From an uncultured Collinsella sp. (lineage in GTDB: Bacteria > Actinomycetota > Coriobacteriia > Coriobacteriales > Coriobacteriaceae): a stretch of 64,000 bases of DNA. A program made the position numbers and the translations under genes. Location: the NCBI GenBank assembly GCA_900756765.1, contig CAAELE010000017.1, positions 1 to 64,000 of the forward strand, read 5' to 3'. Shown in pieces: positions 9,317-18,598 of the stretch (positions within the stretch are counted from its first letter, which is position 1; each line of letters opens with the position of its first letter). The notes beneath the pieces are model-generated. The model made no database searches and had not been told where the DNA came from. It was given only the letters and a program-made list of their open reading frames with translations.

Positions 9317-9365
9317 AAAAAAGGGATGGGCCTTCCCCGACCGCTGTCGAAAAAAGCCCATCCCA
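9317..9365 (-). terminator. Terminator of the DUF2207 gene
   Basis: Stem GGGATGGGC ... GCCCATCCC, followed on the minus strand by a run of T (AAAAAA at 9317 on the plus strand). It lies just past the stop codon at 9379. Confidence 0.85.
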
Positions 9366-9378
9366 TAATTTAGGACCG

Positions 9379-11322
9379 CTAGAACGTTCCGCCGCCGCCT
9401 CCGCCGACGCCGCCGCCTCCGCCGCCCGAGAAGCCGCCGCCTCCGCCGCCGCCCGAGCTGTCGGAGCTCGACGCGAGCTCACGGATGCTCTCGTGATACA
9501 CGCCGTCGAACGAATCCATCGGCGACTCGTTGCCGTAATGATGGTAGTACCACCAGTAGCAGGGGTAATTGTCGTAGAAACCGTCGGCCTCGCGCACCTC
9601 AGGAGGAACAGCCTCGGCAAGCTGACGCAGGACTTCCTTTGAAACGCCCAGTGCCGCACCCATCACCAGAAGTTTATTCCACAGTACCAGATCGCCGGGG
9701 ACGGCTTCCTTTAGGCGCGTGAAGTCCTCGAGCCAATGCTTAAGTGCCTTGCAGCGAGCCGCCACCTCGGCGCCCTCCGGCGTAAAGCGGCGGAACGTAA
9801 GGCCCACGCCGATACCCACCAGCACAATCGGCACCGAGATAACCGCGGCGGTAATGTTCGCCTGTGCGCCATCGGTAAAGAAGATGGATCCCACGGGAAC
9901 AAAGGCAATCAGGATACCAAGAACCAGGCAAAACACCATTGCAACAATGCCGTCCGAGACAACGTACTCGCTATCGGCCAGCTTGCCCTTAACGGTGTTC
10001 TGATAGTCCTCGAGCTTGTCGCCCACGGGTGTAGCGTGCTGCTTGACGTAGTGCTGCAGCTCGTCGAACGTGCGCGAGCGATCGCCGTTCTCGTCAGGCT
10101 TAGCACCGGCAAAGAAGACCTTGAGCACCATGTGGTCAATGCCCTTGGCCGACTTCCAGCCCGCATCGCTCACCGTCACGCGATACGTCTGCTCTTCTTT
10201 TTCACGCCCCAACAGACCCTTCTTGGCCTTGGTCACGGTCGCCTGCTCCAGCTTGATCACACGGTCGTCAGTGAGCTTCATGAGCGTGGCGATATATGCC
10301 TGATCGGGCACCTCGTTCCAGCTCATGAGGGCCGAAAGCACGGCGGGATGGTCGGCCGAGGGCACATCGCGGAAATATTCGTCCTGGAAAAGCGGCTTGG
10401 GCTTGCGCTTGCGCAGCTTGAGCATAACGATTGTGCCGGTAAATGCCACCGCCGCAACAACACTTAGCACGGCAAGTGCATTGGCAATCATGCGAGCGTG
10501 AGCGCGGCGGGCGTTAGCTTCGTCGGCCCATTCCTTCTCTTCGCTCAGGATCGTTGACATGCGCTCTTCGCCCGAGGCGGCAAGCTGCGGCACCCAGTCG
10601 CTGGGGAAGGCGATGCGTGCCTCGGCGAATTCGCCCTGATGCACGCAGGGAATGGTATAGGTGACCATGGGCTCGTCCTCATCGAGCGACACGTCGCCCG
10701 CCAGCGGACCGTGGCCCCATGCGCGGAAGTTATCGCCTTTGACGGCCGCCGTCCCGGCAGCGGCATTTGCGAAGCGCACTTCCATCTCGACATCGTCGGA
10801 ATCCGCAGACCAGCCGTCGCCCACGAACTTCCAGTAGAGCTCGGCGGTATCGGCCCAGTTCATAACCGCACCGGTCATGGTGTAGCTCACGTAATAGATC
10901 GCGCTGTCGCCGCTCTCGTGGGGGCTGAACACCTTAATCCTTACGCCGCCGTCGGACTGCTCAACCGTATAGACACCGTCGTCGCCTTTGTTTGCGCTAT
11001 CGACCTTGTTAAACGCGGTGTCGTCTTCCTCGACGCTCAGCACATTGACGCCCGCCGCGCCTCCCTGCTGATTGGTGCCCGTATTGATATCCCAATATAC
11101 GCCGTTGATGTCGTCGTCGAAATCAAACTGGCGTCCCTCGACAACGGTCAGCGATCCATCGGCCTCAACCGTGGCGCCGATGTAGGTTTGGCTCATGGAG
11201 TAGCCGTCGGCGTGTGCGGCGGCAGGCAGCAGCAACAACGCAAGCGCGACGAGTGCGCAGACGGAAGCGAATCGCGCGAATAGGCGGCGCTGCCGACAGG
11301 TCTTGGCAACGGGGGCGTTCAT
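9379..11322 (-). CDS. DUF2207 membrane protein with glycine-rich tail
   Basis: Protein of about 647 residues. A signal peptide (basic start, hydrophobic run ending PAAAHADG) leads to a beta-rich extracellular DUF2207 domain (about 35-230), a transmembrane segment (IANALAVLSVVAAVAFTG), a cytoplasmic region, then two further membrane segments (DGIVAMVFCLVLGILIAFV and AAVISVPIVLVGIGVG). The tail is Ser/Gly with runs of up to seven Gly. Start: ATG 11322 has AAAGGA at good spacing; an upstream in-frame ATG at 11382 lacks this. DUF2207 proteins are widespread in actinobacteria but of unknown function; a cell-envelope role is inferred. Confidence 0.85.
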   Translation of the reverse strand: MNAPVAKTCRQRRLFARFASVCALVALALLLLPAAAHADGYSMSQTYIGATVEADGSLTVVEGRQFDFDDDINGVYWDINTGTNQQGGAAGVNVLSVEEDDTAFNKVDSANKGDDGVYTVEQSDGGVRIKVFSPHESGDSAIYYVSYTMTGAVMNWADTAELYWKFVGDGWSADSDDVEMEVRFANAAAGTAAVKGDNFRAWGHGPLAGDVSLDEDEPMVTYTIPCVHQGEFAEARIAFPSDWVPQLAASGEERMSTILSEEKEWADEANARRAHARMIANALAVLSVVAAVAFTGTIVMLKLRKRKPKPLFQDEYFRDVPSADHPAVLSALMSWNEVPDQAYIATLMKLTDDRVIKLEQATVTKAKKGLLGREKEEQTYRVTVSDAGWKSAKGIDHMVLKVFFAGAKPDENGDRSRTFDELQHYVKQHATPVGDKLEDYQNTVKGKLADSEYVVSDGIVAMVFCLVLGILIAFVPVGSIFFTDGAQANITAAVISVPIVLVGIGVGLTFRRFTPEGAEVAARCKALKHWLEDFTRLKEAVPGDLVLWNKLLVMGAALGVSKEVLRQLAEAVPPEVREADGFYDNYPCYWWYYHHYGNESPMDSFDGVYHESIRELASSSDSSGGGGGGGFSGGGGGGVGGGGGGTF

Positions 11323-11382
11323 AGGCACATCCTTTGTCTGTGATACCAACAGCGTCATTGTCCCACGTTTACGGGCGCACAT

Positions 11383-11677
11383 GACGAATATCTAGGCGAC
11401 CGGAGCGCCAAATGGGACAAAAGTCACGCCCGCCGCCAGCAGCTAGTCATTGGGTAGTCATTGGGGACGTTCTTAAATGACTAGTCGTTAGGGACACTCT
11501 TTGGCATGGCATGCGCCAACGATAGATACCACTTCACAGCTCCGTCACAGGTGTAGCGGCTTTGTGTTGCTGCGACGCGCTCTGATTGAGCCCGCGGGCA
11601 AGGGGCATAAAACAGTTGAGCGAAAGCGGTTTGCCCCTTTGCCGTTCGCTCGAGGATCATGTCCCCCTTTTCCGCGG
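11383..11677. repeat. Gene-free stretch with palindromic repeat, copy 2
   Basis: No gene seen. Around 11457-11491 lies a second copy of the CTAGTCATT/AATGACTAG palindrome with core GGGGACGTTCTTA, preceded by an extra AGTCATTGGG half-copy and followed by TCGTTAGGGACACTC, which echoes the sequence around copy 1 at 8897-8940. The rest of the stretch is unremarkable. Confidence 0.65.
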
Positions 11678-11711
11678 AAACCCCGGCAGTTGCGAAGAGC
11701 TGCCGGGGTTT
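11678..11711 (+). terminator. Strong GC hairpin, terminator-like
   Basis: Perfect 12-bp arms AAACCCCGGCAG and CTGCCGGGGTTT around a 10-base loop, with a weak T-tract after it (TTTCTGTCGTC). No gene on the plus strand ends just upstream, so it may end an unrecognised small transcript or insulate gluQ. Confidence 0.55.
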
Positions 11712-11836
11712 CTGTCGTCAAAGGTACCGAGTTGATGGACAGGAATCAAAGCACCGAGTCCGCGGCCCGCCATACGCAATGCGAGGCCTCGACAACTTGC
11801 GAACCACCGTGACGCCTCCCCATCGCGCCCCCGCGC

Positions 11837-11842
11837 TATACT
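11837..11842 (+). promoter_or_regulatory. Putative -10 box for leaderless gluQ mRNA
   Basis: TATACT seven bases before the gluQ ATG, with no Shine-Dalgarno sequence between. Transcription would then begin at or next to the start codon. No good -35 hexamer is seen at 17-bp spacing. Confidence 0.4.
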
Positions 11843-11849
11843 CGTCCGC

Positions 11850-12860
11850 ATGGATATCAACGCACGCAACATAGCAACGCCCGCCGCGGACGCGCCCACG
11901 GCACAGCCCGCCTCCGTTCCCGCGCCCGTCGTGGGTCGCTTTGCTCCGTCGCCTTCGGGCCGCATGCACCTGGGCAACGTGTTCAGCTGCCTGTGCGCGT
12001 GGCTTTCGGCCCGCAGCCAAGGCGGCAGCATTGTGTTGCGCATCGAGGACCTAGACGATCGCTGTAAGCGCCCGGAACTTGCCGCCCAACTCATCGACGA
12101 CCTAGCCTGGCTGGGGCTGGAGTGGGACGAAGGCCCCTACTACCAGCACGATCGCCTAGACCTGTACGAGAGCGCCTTGCGCCAGCTGCAAGACGCCGGC
12201 CTCACCTACCCCTGCTTTTGCACGCGCGCCGAGCTCCACACCGCAAGCGCGCCGCATGCCAGCGACGGCACGCCCATCTACCGCGGTGCCTGCCGAGGCC
12301 TTTCGGCCGAAGAGGTCGCCCGCCGCAGTGCCCTGCGCGCTCCGGCCACGCGCCTGCGCGTGCCCGCCGTCGACGACCTCGCAGACGATGTGGTCGAATT
12401 CGTGGACCGCACGTACGGGGCCCAATGCGAGGCACTCGCCACCGAGTGCGGCGACTTTTTGGTGCGCCGCAGCGACGGCGTGTTTGCCTATCAACTGGCC
12501 GTGGTGGTCGATGACGCCGCCATGGGTGTTACCGAGATCGTACGCGGATGCGACCTGCTTGGCTCCACGCCGCGCCAAATCTACCTGCAGCATCTGCTGG
12601 GACTGCCCACGCCGCACTACGCGCACATTCCGCTGCTCATGTCACCGGACGGCCGCCGCCTTTCCAAGCGCGACCGCGACCTGGACCTGGGCGAGCTCCG
12701 CACCCGCTTTGGCACACCCGAGGCGCTGCTGGGCTGGTTCGCCGGGCAAACAGGCATCGCGCCGGACACCACGCCGCGCTCTGCCGAGCAGCTGGTCGAA
12801 CACTTTAGCTGGAATGTCATCCGCACGCACCGCGAGAACATCACTGTAACGGCCGAGTAG
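11850..12860 (+). CDS. gluQ: Glutamyl-Q tRNA(Asp) synthetase
   Basis: Truncated GluRS paralogue of 336 residues that attaches glutamate to queuosine at the wobble position of tRNA(Asp). Class I landmarks are the HIGH-type APSPSGRMHLGN and the KMSKS-type RRLSKRDRD (about residue 268), with IEDLDDR nearby. The zinc-knuckle arrangement CFC ... Y...C (residues about 120-148) is the GluQ hallmark, and the anticodon-binding half of GluRS is absent as expected. There is no ribosome site; TATACT ends 7 bases before the ATG, which suggests a leaderless mRNA. Confidence 0.9.
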   Translation: MDINARNIATPAADAPTAQPASVPAPVVGRFAPSPSGRMHLGNVFSCLCAWLSARSQGGSIVLRIEDLDDRCKRPELAAQLIDDLAWLGLEWDEGPYYQHDRLDLYESALRQLQDAGLTYPCFCTRAELHTASAPHASDGTPIYRGACRGLSAEEVARRSALRAPATRLRVPAVDDLADDVVEFVDRTYGAQCEALATECGDFLVRRSDGVFAYQLAVVVDDAAMGVTEIVRGCDLLGSTPRQIYLQHLLGLPTPHYAHIPLLMSPDGRRLSKRDRDLDLGELRTRFGTPEALLGWFAGQTGIAPDTTPRSAEQLVEHFSWNVIRTHRENITVTAE

Positions 12861-12875
12861 CCAGCCACCCCGCCC

Positions 12876-13601
12876 CTACGCAACATCCCAGGGCTGGAGT
12901 TCGTCGCCCAGGCGAACGATGCAGTCGTAGAGCACGGTGTGGCGCTCGGCCGGGTTGGCATCCCGATGAAAATGCCCGTAGTACCAGCGCTTGTAATCCA
13001 AGCGGTCTTCCAGCTCATCGAAAAATGCCGTAAGCCGATCAACGGCGGGGTAATTCCAGCCAGGCCCCGGATAGAGCGTGGGCGAAAGCATGAGCGTAGA
13101 GCAGGTGTGGGTGATCACGTAGTCGACCTTCCAACCCACGCTGTCGAGCTTTGCCCGTGCCTCCTCAAAGTTGCGCTCGTCCGGCAGCTCCTGTGGCCAC
13201 CAGCTGGAATAGGGAATGCGGTATTCCTTATCCACGCTCGTGGCGCCGCCCATGCTAAAAATCGTTGAGCCGTCGAGTTCAAAAACCTCACCGCGCGTCA
13301 GGCGCCGTATGGGAGAGGTATCCGACAGGCGCTGCGTCAGCCCACCGTGCCACAACTCCATGGGGCGCTCCGCCCAGTGATCGAAACGCTCGTGATTGCC
13401 GTCGACGAACAGCACGGTATAGGGACGCGATTCCAGCCAGGCGATGTCGGCGCATTCCTCGGCAGAGAAATCCCACGGAAAGCCAAAGTCGCCCGCGACA
13501 ATCAGATAGTCGTCGCTCGTCAGGCTATCCCCAAGGTCCCAATCGCGCAGCTTTTGCATGTCGAGGCCGCCGTGAATATCGCCCGTCACATAGACCGTCA
13601 T
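12876..13601 (-). CDS. Calcineurin-like metallophosphoesterase
   Basis: Protein of 241 residues with the full metallophosphoesterase signature: GDIHG near the start, GDFGFPWD, GNHERFD, ITHTCS and a late GHFHRD. These supply the Asp/His/Asn ligands for a binuclear metal site. Substrate unknown; relatives cleave phosphodiesters, phosphomonoesters or nucleotides. It overlaps the preceding metallophosphoesterase gene by 4 bases (ATGA), so the two are translationally coupled. The two proteins differ in motif context and are not simple duplicates. Confidence 0.88.
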   Translation of the reverse strand: MTVYVTGDIHGGLDMQKLRDWDLGDSLTSDDYLIVAGDFGFPWDFSAEECADIAWLESRPYTVLFVDGNHERFDHWAERPMELWHGGLTQRLSDTSPIRRLTRGEVFELDGSTIFSMGGATSVDKEYRIPYSSWWPQELPDERNFEEARAKLDSVGWKVDYVITHTCSTLMLSPTLYPGPGWNYPAVDRLTAFFDELEDRLDYKRWYYGHFHRDANPAERHTVLYDCIVRLGDELQPWDVA

Positions 13602-14266
13602 CGGATCACCACTTCCCTCTTATAGGCTTCGAGGTCGCGCTCGACCTGCTCGTCGCCCGTGGCGTTGACCCACCACGGCCATTTAACGCAACATACCGGC
13701 TCGTTTACCTGCGCAAACCATAACTTGAGCTCATCCAGACTTACCGGGGCGTAGCTGTTTGCGTCCACGCCCACGTCATAGCGCATCAGCCCCTGTCTGA
13801 GGTTGAACTTGTTGTACGCGCCGCCGCAACTGTGGATATGCCCGTGCAAATGCCAGCCGCCGTGCGACATGCCCTGCCAGTCGGCCATGGGATAGTGGCT
13901 CAGCACGATTTTCTGCCGATCGATCTTGAGCACGCAAATGGGCGGCTCGACGATAAAAGCATCCGCTACCGCAGACTGCGTCCAGTCTTTGTCGTGGTTG
14001 CCGGGCAGTAGATGGACGCGCTTACATGCAATGCCTTTGCGCAGCTCGTAGGCATCTTGGACCGTCATCTTAAAGCTAAAGTCGCCCAAGATGTAGAGCT
14101 CGTCATCCGCAGCGACCTTGCTGTTAATGTTAGCGACCATGACGTCGTTCATCTGCGCAACAGTCGACCAAGGCCTATCGCTAAGCCGTAGCATGTTCTC
14201 GTGTCCAAAGTGGGTATCGCTGGTAAACCAGATCACGGGGACCTCCTGTTGCTGCGGGGTATCCAT
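13598..14266 (-). CDS. Metallophosphoesterase
   Basis: Protein of 222 residues. Motifs in order: FTSDTHFGHENM, LGDFSFK, LPGNHDKDW, LSHYPM and LHGHIHSC, which together complete a two-metal active site. The pattern resembles small phage- and bacterial-type phosphoesterases. Upstream gene of the coupled pair with 12876-13601. Its last 60 residues are Trp-rich (WPWWVNATGDEQ) and lie outside the catalytic fold. Substrate not assignable. Confidence 0.88.
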   Translation of the reverse strand: MDTPQQQEVPVIWFTSDTHFGHENMLRLSDRPWSTVAQMNDVMVANINSKVAADDELYILGDFSFKMTVQDAYELRKGIACKRVHLLPGNHDKDWTQSAVADAFIVEPPICVLKIDRQKIVLSHYPMADWQGMSHGGWHLHGHIHSCGGAYNKFNLRQGLMRYDVGVDANSYAPVSLDELKLWFAQVNEPVCCVKWPWWVNATGDEQVERDLEAYKREVVIR

Positions 14267-14276
14267 TCCTTAGGAC

Positions 14277-14516
14277 TTACTCTTCGTTCTTCCATCCAAA
14301 CGGATCGAGCACCCAAAAAACCAGATCGAGCACGCCACCGGTCATCATGGCACCGGCAAGGGCCATGCAAACGTGCAGAGAGCTGGCACTTCGGAGCACG
14401 TCGAACGGCCCCAGAACGGCCAGCAGCGCGACCGCTGCGCCGGCTACGCACAGCGCAAGGCACGGCCCCGCGTCCTTAACGCACTTCTTTGCGAGATGCT
14501 TGGTGTTGTCACTCAT
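14277..14516 (-). CDS. Small membrane protein, hypothetical
   Basis: Protein of 79 residues with two hydrophobic segments (CLALCVAGAAVALLAVLG and CMALAGAMMTGGVLDLVFWVL) and a charged end (KNEE), so a small two-helix membrane protein. ATG 14516 is preceded by AAGGAG. It sits 10 bases upstream of the metallophosphoesterase pair and is probably cotranscribed with it. Family not recognised. Confidence 0.6.
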   Translation of the reverse strand: MSDNTKHLAKKCVKDAGPCLALCVAGAAVALLAVLGPFDVLRSASSLHVCMALAGAMMTGGVLDLVFWVLDPFGWKNEE

Positions 14517-14669
14517 CGATATCGAACTCCTTAGAGGATCGTTGTTCAGATGCATGCCACCGCGACAGAGCAGGGCAGCAGGGTAAGTGTCCCATGCCGT
14601 GCGGACACGTTTTTAAACCCATGTATCCGCAGGGACCCATATCCTTGCAGAACACCCCCGAAGAATCGT

Positions 14670-15026
14670 CTAAGCCACTGGCGGGCAACATACTGAACAG
14701 GGGGTCTTTCCTCGTTTGAGTGCGGTCGCCAGTGGCACGCTTGTTCTAATGGCATTTTGAGGAAGGTTTTTGCATCCCCCAGAACGGTGATAAATCTTGC
14801 CGTTCTTGGTGACGATCACCTTGGTTTTTGAAGCAGCCACGCTGCGGGACTTGATGGGCGCATCCGCCTTTTGACGAGCCGGTGCCGTTTTCCGAGGCCA
14901 GCCTCTCGGAAAATCAGAATCGCAGAATCGATTGATGTAGCTGTCGAAACATCCATCGAACAGCAGTCCCGTTGCCAAGCCCGCCATGAACCCACGGGCA
15001 ATCGCAGCTTCTCCTCTAATTTGCAT
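14670..15026 (-). CDS. Hypothetical protein with C-terminal metal-knuckle motif
   Basis: Protein of about 118 residues. The N-terminal part has a glycine-rich hydrophobic stretch (GFMAGLATGLLFDGCF); the middle is basic; the tail reads YHRSGGCKNLP ... ALKRGKTPCSVCCP. That His-Cys ... Gly-x-x-Pro-Cys-x-x-Cys spacing resembles the small Ada-like knuckle appended to some exported nucleases and surface proteins. The start at 15026 has TAAGGAGG. No function assigned. Confidence 0.6.
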   Translation of the reverse strand: MQIRGEAAIARGFMAGLATGLLFDGCFDSYINRFCDSDFPRGWPRKTAPARQKADAPIKSRSVAASKTKVIVTKNGKIYHRSGGCKNLPQNAIRTSVPLATALKRGKTPCSVCCPPVA

Positions 15027-15057
15027 ATGCCCCTCCTTAATTAAGCTTGAGATAAAA

Positions 15058-15102
15058 GCGGCGCGCGCCGCAGGACCCATGCCCTTGCGGCGCGCGCCGA
15101 AA
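15058..15102 (-). terminator. Terminator of the wall-anchored protein gene
   Basis: Very stable GC-rich stem (CGGCGCGCGCCGCA and its complement) around a short loop, followed on the minus strand by CTTTTAT. It lies about 20 bases past the stop at 15124. Confidence 0.8.
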
Positions 15103-15123
15103 ATGATCCGTTTTCCTCCGTCC

Positions 15124-18100
15124 CTAACGGATCAGTTGGCGGCGCTTGTCGGAGAGGAAGACGCCGGCGGCAACCAGGACCGTGCCGCCGATTACGAAGG
15201 TCTCGCCCAGCAGGTCGGACGCATCGCCCGTGGCGGGCATCGTCGTCTGCGGCGTGGTGACCCCTGACGCCGAGGTCATGTGCTTGGCCTGGTACGTCAC
15301 CTGCGTCGCAGGCTGAGTCTGCTCGCCATTCCCGCGCTCGGCGGCCTCTTGGCGAGCGATCTCGGCGTTGAGCTCGGCAATAGCCTGGTCGAGCTCGGCC
15401 TTGGCGGCGGTGTAGTTGGCAAGCGCCTCCAAGTAGGCAGGTGCCACAGCATCCGTCGCAGCAACGGCAGCGTCGAGCTCAATCTTGGCGGCTGCAGCGC
15501 GCTCGGCGGCATCGTGAGCCGCGGCAATCTTAGCGTTGAGTGCCTCATCCGCATCGTTGGCACGGCCGCTAGCGATGGCGTCGGCAAGGTTGATCCTGCG
15601 CAGGCGGGCAACCGCGGCGGCAGAAGCATCGCGATCAGCGGTCGCATCTGTTACGGCGTCGTCCGCCGCAGTCACGCAAGACTCGGCATCGGTCTTCGCC
15701 GAAGCCGCGGCCTCAACAGCAACATCGGCAGCGGCCTTGTCCTCCGTCGCCTGAGCAAGCGCCGCGGCGGCATCGCGCAGCTGAGCCGCACGAGCAGCAG
15801 CCGCAACGGACGTGGCCTGCGCCGCGGTCACAGCTGCACCGGCGTCGGTCGCGGCGGCCTGAGCGACAGCAAGCTCGTCCTGAGCGGCAGCAACGTCGGA
15901 ATCCGCCTGATCGGCCACGCCCTGGGCGGCGTCCAGCGCAGCCTGCGCGTCAACTTGGAAAGCACGCGCTCCCTCGAGCGCCGCCGAAGCCGCATCAAAC
16001 GCGCGCTGAGCAGCGGCAACATCGGCCGAGTACGCGGCCAGCTCGTCCTGAGCGGCGGCAAGCGCGCCTTCCTTGTCGCCAACGCCGGCGCGAGCGGCAT
16101 CCAGCGCACGCTGGGCAGCGGCTGCCTTGCCCTTGGCGACATCGAGTTCATCAGATTTGGCAGCCACGACACTCTGCGCCGCGGTAACCGCAGCGTTGGC
16201 AGCATCCACGTCGGCGCGGGCATCAGCCACGGCACGCGCAGCGGCCTCAGCCGCGGCCTGCTTTTCCCCCACGGTAGCCTGGGTATCCGAGACCCCAGCG
16301 GTAGCAGCGTCAACACCGGCGGCAGCAGCATCGACTTGAGCCTGCCTTGCGGCAACAGTCTGCAATGCCGCGTTCGCCTTGTTGCCGGCATCGGCGGCAA
16401 CGCCCTGTGCCGCGACAAGCTCCTTGCGAGCCGCATCCACACCCTGCCCAGGATTTGCCAGGGAGTCGCACCATGTGTTCAGTGCAGCCTCGTATTCGGC
16501 AACCGTCATCGGATTGGCGTTGTACGGCTCGTACCATTGACCCGACGTGATGAATGTCTGCGCCTGCGTAAGCCAACGGTTCATCGTTCCGCGTGTGCAA
16601 ACGCCCATGCCCGTCACGGTGTAGTCGGGATTAATCACGTTCATGTAGTGGCCAACCGTGTGCACAAATCCGCCATGCGCAGCCACGTAGCGATCGATTT
16701 CGTCGCCATGCTGCTCGTAGAAATCAAAAGCAGCCTTTCCCGTAAGGCCCGTCGCTCCCAGCGTGGCCGCAGCGCGGTCAAAGACGTCCTTCTCCTGATC
16801 GACCCACTGCTCAAACGGGTCGCTTCCGTAGTTCCACGCCACGTTTTCGCCCACGTTGAACTGCACGGCGTGCGCAGTCTTAGTATCGGAGAAATTCGCA
16901 TCAGCAATCGCAGTCGCCATCATGGCATACGTCACCTTGAGCTCGCTCAAGCCGACGCTCTTGCGGTACTCGTTGCACGCCTTGAGCCACACAATCGCTT
17001 GCTTCATGTTGGTCAGACTCGTCGCGTCAACCTCCTCGCCCACCTTGGTAAGGCTGGCATATTTGCAGTTGAGAATCAGGTCCGCCGCATCGTCGGCACC
17101 CACGCTCTTAAAGAACGCGATGGCGCCCTGGCGGTAGTTTTCCGCCGAGGCGTTCGCCGTAGCCTGGGCAGCGTCGAACTTGGCCTGCGCCTGAGCCACA
17201 GCCTGGTCGGCCTGCTGCTTTTGAGCCTTCGCCTGGTCGAGCGCCTGGTCGGCGGCAACCTTCTCGTCCTTGGCAGCCGAGAGCTTGGCCTGAGCGTCGG
17301 CCAGCGCCGCGAGCGCATTGGCATGCTCGGCCTTGGCCTGATCGACGGCGGCGTCTGCCGCGGTCGCAGCAGCCGTGGCAGCGTCCAACTTGGACTGCGC
17401 GTCAGCCGCAGTCTGCTGCTGGACGGCGAGCGCCTGCTGAGCAGCCTGCACCTCACCTTCGGCAGTGGTCACTTCCTGCGAGGCAGCAGCGAGTTCGCCC
17501 TCGCGCTGCGCCTGGACCGACTTGGCGGCGCCCAGCGCGGCAGCGGCGGCGTCCACCTTGGCCTTGGCGGCCTCGTACTCCGGGCCCGCAGCACCCTGCT
17601 CGGCACGGTCGAGGTCGGCCTTGGCAGCGTCGTAGCTCGCCTGCGCAGTATTTACGTCCGCATCTGCCGCGTCCTTTGCCTGCTGAGCTGCCGAAAGCTT
17701 GCTCTGCGCGTCCTGCTGTTTGGCCGCGGCGGCATCAACGCCAGCCTGGGCATTCGAAAGCCTGACCTGCGCGTCGGCAGCTTGCTGCTTTGCCTGTTCC
17801 AGCTCGCTCGCGGCCTGCTCGGCAGCGGCCTGAGCTGCGGCAACAGCCTCGGGTGTAGCATCGGCAGCAGCGGCCTGCGCGGACTTGAGCGCAGCCTGGG
17901 CATCGTCGGCGGTCTTCTGGGCAGCGGTCAGGGCTTCACCCTTGTCCGTCAGATCCCTCTTTGCGGCATCGAGTGCAGCTTGAGCGTCCTCGAGCGCCTT
18001 CACGTCCGCACCGGCCTTGTCCTGCGCGGCACCCATCTGCTGCTCCAGCTCGGCCGAAGCTGCAGAAGCGGCAGCGTCGCTTGTGCCACGGGCCGCATCG

Positions 18101-18477
18101 TAGGCGCTCTGAGCCTGCTGCTGGTTGGCAGCGGCGGCGTCGTAAGGAGCGGCGGCCGCATCCAAATCGGCCTTGGCAGCAGCGGCCTTAGCGCGAGCCG
18201 CATCGACCGCAGCCTGCAGGTTGGCGACCTTCTGCACCGCTGACACCGTGCCCGCGCCAGCACTAGCAGCGGCCGCGCTCGTCAACGGGGAAAGCACCGC
18301 AGCCGGCTTCCCAGTAGCGTCGGCACTGTTCGCACCCTGCGCCACCGCGGTCAGCGGAGACAGCAGCGACCCGCCCGTCATGGCGATCGTCGCCGCGGCA
18401 ACCGTCGCCATGCGCCCGGCGGCCTTCGCCTTACCCGCAGCGCCGCCGTTGATCTTCTTATTCACGTTCTTGCTCAT
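15124..18477 (-). CDS. LPxTG-type surface protein, coiled coils plus CAP domain
   Basis: Surface protein of about 1117 residues. A signal peptide (basic start, then AAATIAMTGGSLLSPLTAVAQG) is followed by about 400 residues of Ala/Gln/Asp-rich heptads, then a CAP/SCP-like domain (about 440-650: ILNCKYASL, FNVGENVAWNYGSDPFEQW, HYMNVINPDYTVTGMGVC), then a second Ala-rich coiled coil of about 400 residues. The end has MPATGD, a hydrophobic helix and KRRQ, a sortase signal with Met in place of Leu. ATG 18477 has GGAAGGA upstream. Likely a fibrous adhesin presenting a CAP head; this is inferred. The low-complexity DNA makes the copy length prone to slippage. Confidence 0.88.
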   Translation of the reverse strand: MSKNVNKKINGGAAGKAKAAGRMATVAAATIAMTGGSLLSPLTAVAQGANSADATGKPAAVLSPLTSAAAASAGAGTVSAVQKVANLQAAVDAARAKAAAAKADLDAAAAPYDAAAANQQQAQSAYDAARGTSDAAASAASAELEQQMGAAQDKAGADVKALEDAQAALDAAKRDLTDKGEALTAAQKTADDAQAALKSAQAAAADATPEAVAAAQAAAEQAASELEQAKQQAADAQVRLSNAQAGVDAAAAKQQDAQSKLSAAQQAKDAADADVNTAQASYDAAKADLDRAEQGAAGPEYEAAKAKVDAAAAALGAAKSVQAQREGELAAASQEVTTAEGEVQAAQQALAVQQQTAADAQSKLDAATAAATAADAAVDQAKAEHANALAALADAQAKLSAAKDEKVAADQALDQAKAQKQQADQAVAQAQAKFDAAQATANASAENYRQGAIAFFKSVGADDAADLILNCKYASLTKVGEEVDATSLTNMKQAIVWLKACNEYRKSVGLSELKVTYAMMATAIADANFSDTKTAHAVQFNVGENVAWNYGSDPFEQWVDQEKDVFDRAAATLGATGLTGKAAFDFYEQHGDEIDRYVAAHGGFVHTVGHYMNVINPDYTVTGMGVCTRGTMNRWLTQAQTFITSGQWYEPYNANPMTVAEYEAALNTWCDSLANPGQGVDAARKELVAAQGVAADAGNKANAALQTVAARQAQVDAAAAGVDAATAGVSDTQATVGEKQAAAEAAARAVADARADVDAANAAVTAAQSVVAAKSDELDVAKGKAAAAQRALDAARAGVGDKEGALAAAQDELAAYSADVAAAQRAFDAASAALEGARAFQVDAQAALDAAQGVADQADSDVAAAQDELAVAQAAATDAGAAVTAAQATSVAAAARAAQLRDAAAALAQATEDKAAADVAVEAAASAKTDAESCVTAADDAVTDATADRDASAAAVARLRRINLADAIASGRANDADEALNAKIAAAHDAAERAAAAKIELDAAVAATDAVAPAYLEALANYTAAKAELDQAIAELNAEIARQEAAERGNGEQTQPATQVTYQAKHMTSASGVTTPQTTMPATGDASDLLGETFVIGGTVLVAAGVFLSDKRRQLIR

Positions 18478-18598
18478 TGCCGATTCCTTCCCACGATGAG
18501 CTGATGTTTGATACACATAGTCGATCTAACGTGCCCCGCTAAAAAGAGGTGATAACGGGGTAATTAAATCGGAGGAGTTAGAGACGAGCCCGCATCCA

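Noticed and set aside
14674..14736. GCCACTGGCG / CGCCAGTGGC inverted repeat
   Set aside because: Lies within the end of a coding sequence with a long loop and no T-tract; probably chance.
15280..18243. 987-codon plus-strand frame opposite the wall-anchored protein
   Set aside because: Low-complexity Leu/Arg/Gly product caused by the alanine-rich gene on the other strand.
15280..18243. Possible CRISPR or tandem repeat array
   Set aside because: The repetition follows codon heptads of a coiled coil; no constant repeat with unique spacers is present.
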